Source: Campanula takesimana (taxonomy: Eukaryota > Streptophyta > Magnoliopsida > Asterales > Campanulaceae). From it: 64,000 nt of DNA. Both the position numbers and the translations under genes were made by a program. Below the pieces are notes generated by a model. That model was not told the DNA's origin. It was given only the letters and a program-made list of their open reading frames with translations, and did no database searches. The stretch lies in contig JAOWBW010002529.1 in assembly GCA_026119855.1 (NCBI GenBank), forward strand, positions 1-64,000, written 5' to 3'. Below are positions 59,092 to 64,000 of the stretch, piece by piece; position 1 is the stretch's first letter; each line of letters begins with the position of its first letter.

Positions 59092-60285
59092 TGGTAGGTA
59101 TGCCCACTTATATCTCAGTATTCAATGTATAGAATTGATTAGATTTGATTGATCCATCACCTAAGTTTTATTTAATGGATTTTAAAACCCATATGTAAGA
59201 AGTATTTATACTTCATTTTTAGGTAGTCCATTTGAATAGAATTGGCTTAGGAATAGGGCAAGAATATCAACATTCAAGAAAATCACAAGATTGAGTCAAG
59301 CCTGCGCTATGCGCCACGTGCCTTATTATGCGCCCCTTGTGGCGCGCACATGATATGCGCCCCATTGGCTCTATGCGCCCCTTAACTCAATGTGCCTCAT
59401 ATGATGTAATTCAACACTCGGTGATTTATTGAAGACATGAAGACTTGAAAAAATTCAAACTACGCCAAAGATCCAACGGTGGATAAATAACACATGTGCA
59501 CCTAGATTTGAGAACACATGTCCACAACGGTCATATTTGTGTTATGTGTCGAACGGCTATAAAAAGACACGTGCTCCACTCAACGAGCTCCAGCACATCT
59601 GTCCCTTGATCTTATCCACAAGGGATTTCCAACGGCTATTTTTTGGGGCTCTACTATAAATACCCCATAACTTCAACCATTTGAAGTTACCAAGCGATTC
59701 TAAATTTCTCTCTCAAGCATTTGTTGAAGATTTGAAGATTATCGAAGATTGCCCTTTGAATTCTCAGATTCCTCAAGAACATCTTCATACCTTCATACTT
59801 AGCCCAGATCCTCAAGCAAAAACACTTTAGTTTTATTGTGTTCTCAATCTCATAGATCTAAAGAGCCTTGAAACTAAGAACACATACGCACCTCTTTATG
59901 TTTGATCATTAGATCTTTCTTTAATAGATACACTGGTTTTGTCTAGGATTTGTTCTTTCATAGATAATAGATCTTTAGTTAGTATAAAGGTCAAACGTTG
60001 TAATTTGTAACACTCACTCATATTATAAGATCTCCATTAGAAATCCAAGACTAACCATCTTGGTAGAGGACGTAGATCATTTCCCGATCAAACCTCTCCA
60101 AATAGCGCGTATTAATTTCTTGTCATTTACTTTCAAGTTATTATCTTATCTCACTATTTGCTTGTTTATTCATTGTAGATTGATTGGATTGAATTGTGTT
60201 GTGTTAGTTATATCATTTGCCTTAGTTCCATCTTTCACTCACTTTGAGCCAAAATACTTAGAGTGCGTGTGCGCCCCATTTATCA
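59092..60285 (+). repeat. 3' LTR of element F
   Basis: Starts tggtaggtatgccc; the end is placed at tttatca (60285) because sequence from about 60292 matches the LTR of G. About 1.19 kb. Five atgcgcc-type sites at 59309-59396, then TATA-like ctataaaaag (about 59564) and ctataaatac (about 59652). The 5' LTR is outside the window, so the right end is approximate. Confidence 0.65.
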
Positions 60286-60291
60286 TACTTT

Positions 60292-60659
60292 TGTGAATAC
60301 CCCTTTCCGTAAATGCGGGTGACGCACGGGAAGTCTTTTTTTATTTATCTTTATTTATTTTTTCTATGGGATTTGGATATTCATGTTGGCATTTAACTTT
60401 ATTCTGAGTTTCCACGTTATTTTATCGAGCTAAAACATTGAGAAAAGCAAACAGAGAGGGTTCGGGGGGTAAAGTTACGACAAGAGAAGAATATCAAGTT
60501 ATCACTCCTATCGCCCGAGCGGTCGGACTTTCTATCATGATGAATGTGTTTGTAGTGTGTTAGTGATTGAGACCGGATCCGAAGATTGCCTACGTTCCTC
60601 TCCTTTGAGAAGCTCAGGTCAGCGTAGTTCGCACATAATCGGAATAGGGAGAAGAAGCG
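60292..60659 (-). repeat. Element I: fragment of a G-family LTR
   Basis: It aligns with 8706-9025 of the LTR of G, including the start tgtgaatac and the words catgatgaatgtgtt and gaccggatccgaagattg. It is bounded on the left by F and on the right by H, so both appear to have inserted into it. It contains CTACG/CGTAG motif copy 5 (60589-60627). Confidence 0.75.
60589..60629 (-). other. CTACG/CGTAG stem-loop motif, copy 5 (fragment I)
   Basis: cctacg (60589-60594) with cgtag (60623-60627); inner tctc (60599-60602) with gaga (60607-60610), 4-nt loop. Confidence 0.6.
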
Positions 60660-62150
60660 TGATAAATGGCTATTTTATAGTCATTTAAGGTCTAAATATA
60701 TGTCTTTTTAGAGTCAATTTAGTATTAATGAGTCTCATATTGCATTATTTCACTTTACTTTTACGGATATAATGTGCGTGGTGTAGTATGGGTTTTGTGG
60801 ACAGAAAACAGGTACTATTTGGAGCTATTTTGAGCTAAAGGGAGTAAAGGAAGGAAAGACGGGAGCAAAACATTTAAAAAGGAGAAATCAGATGCAGAAG
60901 TCAAAGATCCGACCGGACCCATCTATAAGACCCGGCCGGACCTCACCAATACAAGAACAAATTTCCAGAAGACAAAGATCCGACCGGGGCAAGGAGGAAA
61001 TCCGGTCGGACCAACTGGATCCGGTCGGACCATTATGAAGACCCGCCCGGATCTTGACGCCTGTTCTGAAAGAGTGTTTCCCAACAGACACTCCTCTTGG
61101 TGGATGTATCCGGGAACAGACACTCAAATCAGTCCTAGGGCCTATATAAGAAGGCTACAACAGCCTTAGAAAAGAGAGAGATATTTTTAGAGATTGATTG
61201 TAAAGTTATTATAGTGAAATTCTAAGTATACATTATCATTTCCAGAATTTTGAGTGAATTTGAGAGAGATTCCTAAGCAATAAAGAAGTATTCTTCCATC
61301 ATTAAGTTCTCCAATCTGAATAAGTATTCTCTTCTCTATCTTAATCCTTTATTCTTATTCTTGATGTTTTATTTAATGGCTAGTGAGTAATCCCCCTCTT
61401 TCTTGGGGTTGGATACTCATTGTGTTCATATGTTCATCATAATTTTATGTTCTCTAAATTCATTTCTCTTCATCTTTAACAATTTTACTATATCAATCTA
61501 AAACGCCTATAACCACGATGACGTCCTTGGTTATATGAACTCCAGTTAATCGAGAGAAGGACCTAGCGGTGAATCTCGATTAGCGGACCCATATAGTCAA
61601 AACTAAGTTCATTACTCACGAGAGTAGTGTAATGGCTTAGGGATGCTCCTTGAGTGGAAAGTGTGCCGATTTTCATAAGAAACCTAATGGATTCTTACTA
61701 ATTATGGTCAGCTAGAGATAAGCCGGAATGCCCGTTTGTGACAGGGCGGGGGAAAAACATAAACGGATTTCTCAAAGAGTTAGGACATAATTAGTATGAG
61801 AATACAAACACTACTTGCTTGATCGTGAGAAGTAGTGTAGGCTAAGCATACCATCCTTGTATAAAAATGAACCCTTAATCTAAAAGAAGCATAAATGAAT
61901 GATGAATATATGAATACTTGAGTCCCAATCCCGGGAATTCCTTTAAAATAAGAGTTTTTCCTACATAAATAGCTTTTACTATCATTTCTATTTTAAGTGA
62001 CAAACAATTTTCCTACCCCAATCATTTTATTTTCTTTACTTTATCCAAAGCAAAAAATATTTTTAGAATTAAGTTGTCTCCGTGGGATCGACCCGTATTT
62101 GCACATACTATACTATTAATAACCCGTGCACTTGCGGTTTAAACGTAACA
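60660..62150 (+). repeat. 5' LTR of element H
   Basis: tgataaatgg...aaacgtaaca, about 1.49 kb. The start is placed where similarity to the LTR of G ends. TATA box ctatataag at 61142-61150. Confidence 0.75.
60906..61053 (+). promoter_or_regulatory. U3 GC-site array, element H
   Basis: Three pairs: gatccgaccggacc/gacccggccggacc (60906/60929, spacing 23), gatccgaccggggc/atccggtcggacc (60977/61000, spacing 23), gatccggtcggacc/gacccgcccggatc (61018/61040, spacing 22). The TATA box begins 89 bp after the last site. Confidence 0.7.
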
Positions 62151-62156
62151 AGTTTT

Positions 62157-62174
62157 TGGCGCCGTTGCCGGGGA
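62157..62174 (+). other. Primer-binding site of element H (tRNA-Asp type)
   Basis: tggcgccgttgccgggga is complementary to the plant tRNA-Asp 3' end and is the standard Athila-type primer site. Confidence 0.9.
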
Positions 62175-62312
62175 CAACGGTTAATTTAAAAAAAAAAAGT
62201 TTTTGCTTTTCAATTTTCTGTTTTTATTCTTTTTATTTTTATTTATTTCATCATCTTTTTTTTTCAAAGTATTTTTCTTTGAATTCTTCTTAAAGTGTTT
62301 TTTCCAAAGTTT

Positions 62313-64000
62313 ATGAAAAGAGTCCGGAGAGGTGACAATTACGTTGAATACAATCCGGAACCTGAGAGATACCTTAGAGAAAGACTTAGAAGTTGAGAGA
62401 AACTTTAGAGAAAGAAATGGTGAGAGAAAACAACGAAGACGGGCAAAATTCGGGCGATGCCCCACCACCTAAGACCTTACGGGAGTTTGTTAACCCAAGC
62501 ACCCCGGGTTCTAGGACGCCCATAGTAGTACCAAATGCCGACGCAATCACATTTGAGATAAAGCCACAACTTCTCCATATGGTTATGAACAACCAATTTG
62601 GTGGCTCGGCACTTGAAGATCCGCACCTCCATGTCCAAACTTTCTTGGAGTATTGTGATACTACAAGGATTGTTGGAGTCACACCCGAGGCAATACGGAT
62701 GCGCCTATTCCCATTCTCATTAAGGGATAAGGCGAAACAATGGTTGAACTCGGTCCCACACAACTCTTTAACAACATGGGACCAAGTTCAAGAGGCTTTC
62801 CTTGGACGTTTCTTCCCTCCTTCAAAAACCGCTCAAATCCGGACCAAGATCACTAATTTTAGTCAAAATGGAGATGAGTCGCTTTATGATGCTTGGAGCG
62901 TTTCAAAGAACTCCTAAGGATGTGCCCACACCACGGGCTTGAAAAGTGGTTGATAGTGCACACCTTCTACAACGTCTCACATTCAAGACAAGAGAGACCA
63001 TAGATGCTGCTGCGGGAGGAGCACTCATGAATAGGGAGTGGATGAGGCATATGACTTGATCGAGAGCATTGCCCTGAACCACTACCAATGGTCCAATGAA
63101 AGGGACCAACCGCAAGTATCATCAGGTAAGTTTAATGTTGACGTAGTCACTCTTCTATCTTCTAAATTCGATACTCTTTTCAAAAAGATAGATAGCTTGA
63201 ATACAAATTCCGTGGCTAACATTAATGTTTTATGTGAACTATGTGGGTCAAACTCACATAGTAGCGAAAGTTGTGATTACTTGACACTACTTCTAGTGAA
63301 CAAGTTAATTTTATTTCTAATGGACAACGAGGGGGTATGTATTCGAACACATACAATCCGCGAGTGGAAAAATCACCCCAACTTGTCCTATAGAAATAAC
63401 AATGTTTTAAACCCACAACCTTCCTCACAACCACCGGGATTTTGTACCCAAGAACTTCAACAATAATGCTTTCCCTCCCTAAATCTAATTAGATCTTCTC
63501 ATAGACTATATGGTCGAGAATAATAAAAACCAAGAGAAAATCAATAATGAATTTAGGGAAAACTTTAAGGTTTTGAATAGTAGGTTGATAGTCTAGCCGC
63601 CCATAATAAAATGCTAGAGAATCAACAAGCCCAGCAAGCCGGGACCTCGCATAGACCACAAGGGAGTTTTCTCCGGTCAACCGCAAAGGCCCGATGAGCA
63701 TGCTAAGGCGGTAGTACTTAGGAGCGGAAAAGAACTAGTAGATCCCCCTCCTAAAGAAAATATCAAACCTATAAAGAGAACATTAGTCCAACCCCACCGT
63801 GGGTTGAGACTAATGAAGAGGTAGAAAAGGGGACGGAATCCCCTAAAATTTCTAGAAATTTTGACCCGCCAATACCTTACCCCCAAAGGTTGGTAAAAGC
63901 GAAACTTGATAAACAATTTGCAAAATTTTTAGAAGTTTTGAAATCTATTTACATCAATGTCCCTTTTACGGATGCTTTGCAACAAATGCCCTCGTATGCC
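62313..64000 (+). pseudogene. gag: gag (and start of pol) of element H, frameshifted
   Basis: The ATG at 62313 opens MKRVRRGDNYVEYNPEPERY; a shift near 62390 moves the frame, which then runs to 62917 with the Athila Gag core (FPFSLRDKAKQWLNS, TTWDQVQEAFLGRFFP). Further shifts near 62897, 63000 and 63040 separate RFKELL, DAAAGGALMN, EAYDLIESIALNHYQWSNE and a Cys-rich CELCGSNSHSSESC segment. From about 63660 come VLRSGKEL and PYPQRLVKAKLDKQFAKFLEVLK, the linker that precedes the protease. It continues past the window. At least four lesions make it non-functional as it stands. Confidence 0.85.

Larger units (their letters stand above)
18023..60285 (+). mobile_element. Element F: SIRE-like Copia with env-like gene, interrupted by D
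   Basis: F is in two visible parts, 18023-22708 and 55441-60285, separated by D with TSD gtttg. Order: end of gag, pol, linker, env-like gene with intron, polypurine tract, 3' LTR. Its 5' LTR and most of gag lie left of E and G, outside the window. Pol of this type followed by an env-like frame is the hallmark of the SIRE/Maximus lineage. All frames are broken. The heptamer tgcgcct recurs throughout the element. Confidence 0.8.
60660..64000 (+). mobile_element. Element H: Athila-like Gypsy element, partial
   Basis: LTR 60660-62150, tRNA-Asp-type primer site at 62157, frameshifted gag, and the start of the region before the protease at the right edge. Primer site and Gag motifs fit Athila. 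It is inserted into fragment I after gaagaagcg, where the homology with the LTR of G stops. Confidence 0.85.

Noticed and set aside
62157..62174. tRNA-like fragments next to LTRs (also at 8684, 11005, 24154, 30812, 39473 and 49670)
   Set aside because: These are primer-binding sites of 12-18 bases, not tRNA genes.
1..64000. Host genes, rRNA or microRNA precursors
   Set aside because: None seen; every stretch can be assigned to an element or to repeat-derived non-coding DNA.

Overview
This is plant nuclear DNA, almost certainly from a flowering plant. The evidence is a dense stack of LTR retrotransposons of plant-specific lineages (SIRE-like and Tork/Angela-like Copia; Tekay/Del-like chromovirus, Tat/Ogre-like and Athila-like Gypsy), with primer-binding sites matching plant tRNA-iMet, tRNA-Arg and tRNA-Asp. 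I see no host gene, tRNA, rRNA or CRISPR array. The window is intergenic heterochromatin made of elements inserted into elements.

Elements are lettered A to I. The nesting can be read from termini, 5-bp target-site duplications (TSDs) and empty-site comparisons. I (Tat/Ogre-like LTR fragment, minus, 60292-60659) appears to be the outermost host. F (SIRE-like Copia with pol and an env-like gene, plus) covers 18023-60285 and carries two insertions. E (Copia, intact 1323-aa polyprotein, 9813-18022) lies at its left edge; E itself is split by G (Tat/Ogre-like, minus, from beyond the left edge to 9812). D (decayed Copia, 22709-55440, TSD gtttg) sits in the F env intron. D contains B (non-autonomous, Tekay-like LTRs, minus, 27664-52386, TSD attta). 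B's left LTR contains A (same broad family, plus, 28288-36394, TSD cgctg) and C (Tat/Ogre-like, gag only, plus, 38169-46921, poly-G target). H (Athila-like, plus) starts at 60660 inside I and runs off the right edge.

Only E has an uninterrupted polyprotein. F, D, H, A and G carry broken genes; C has gag but no pol; B has no recognisable gene. A, B, C and G would need proteins from other elements to move.

The most unusual signal is not a protein. Nearly every element, whatever its lineage, carries in its LTR a short array of GC-rich, partly palindromic sites embedded in AT-rich DNA. The sites are 12-16 bp, mostly in pairs or alternating variants at a set spacing (about 22-24 bp in A, B, D and H; 28-30 bp in C; 33-36 bp in E and G). 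In six elements the array lies 45-270 bp upstream of a TATA box in the element's own sense. The site sequence differs between families but the layout is shared. In C, D and E the array is repeated in the 5' leader with nearly the same spacing. E and D leaders also hold twin hairpins with co-varying stems, and the Tat/Ogre-like elements hold two other recurrent, apparently co-varying RNA-like motifs, one with a GNRA tetraloop.
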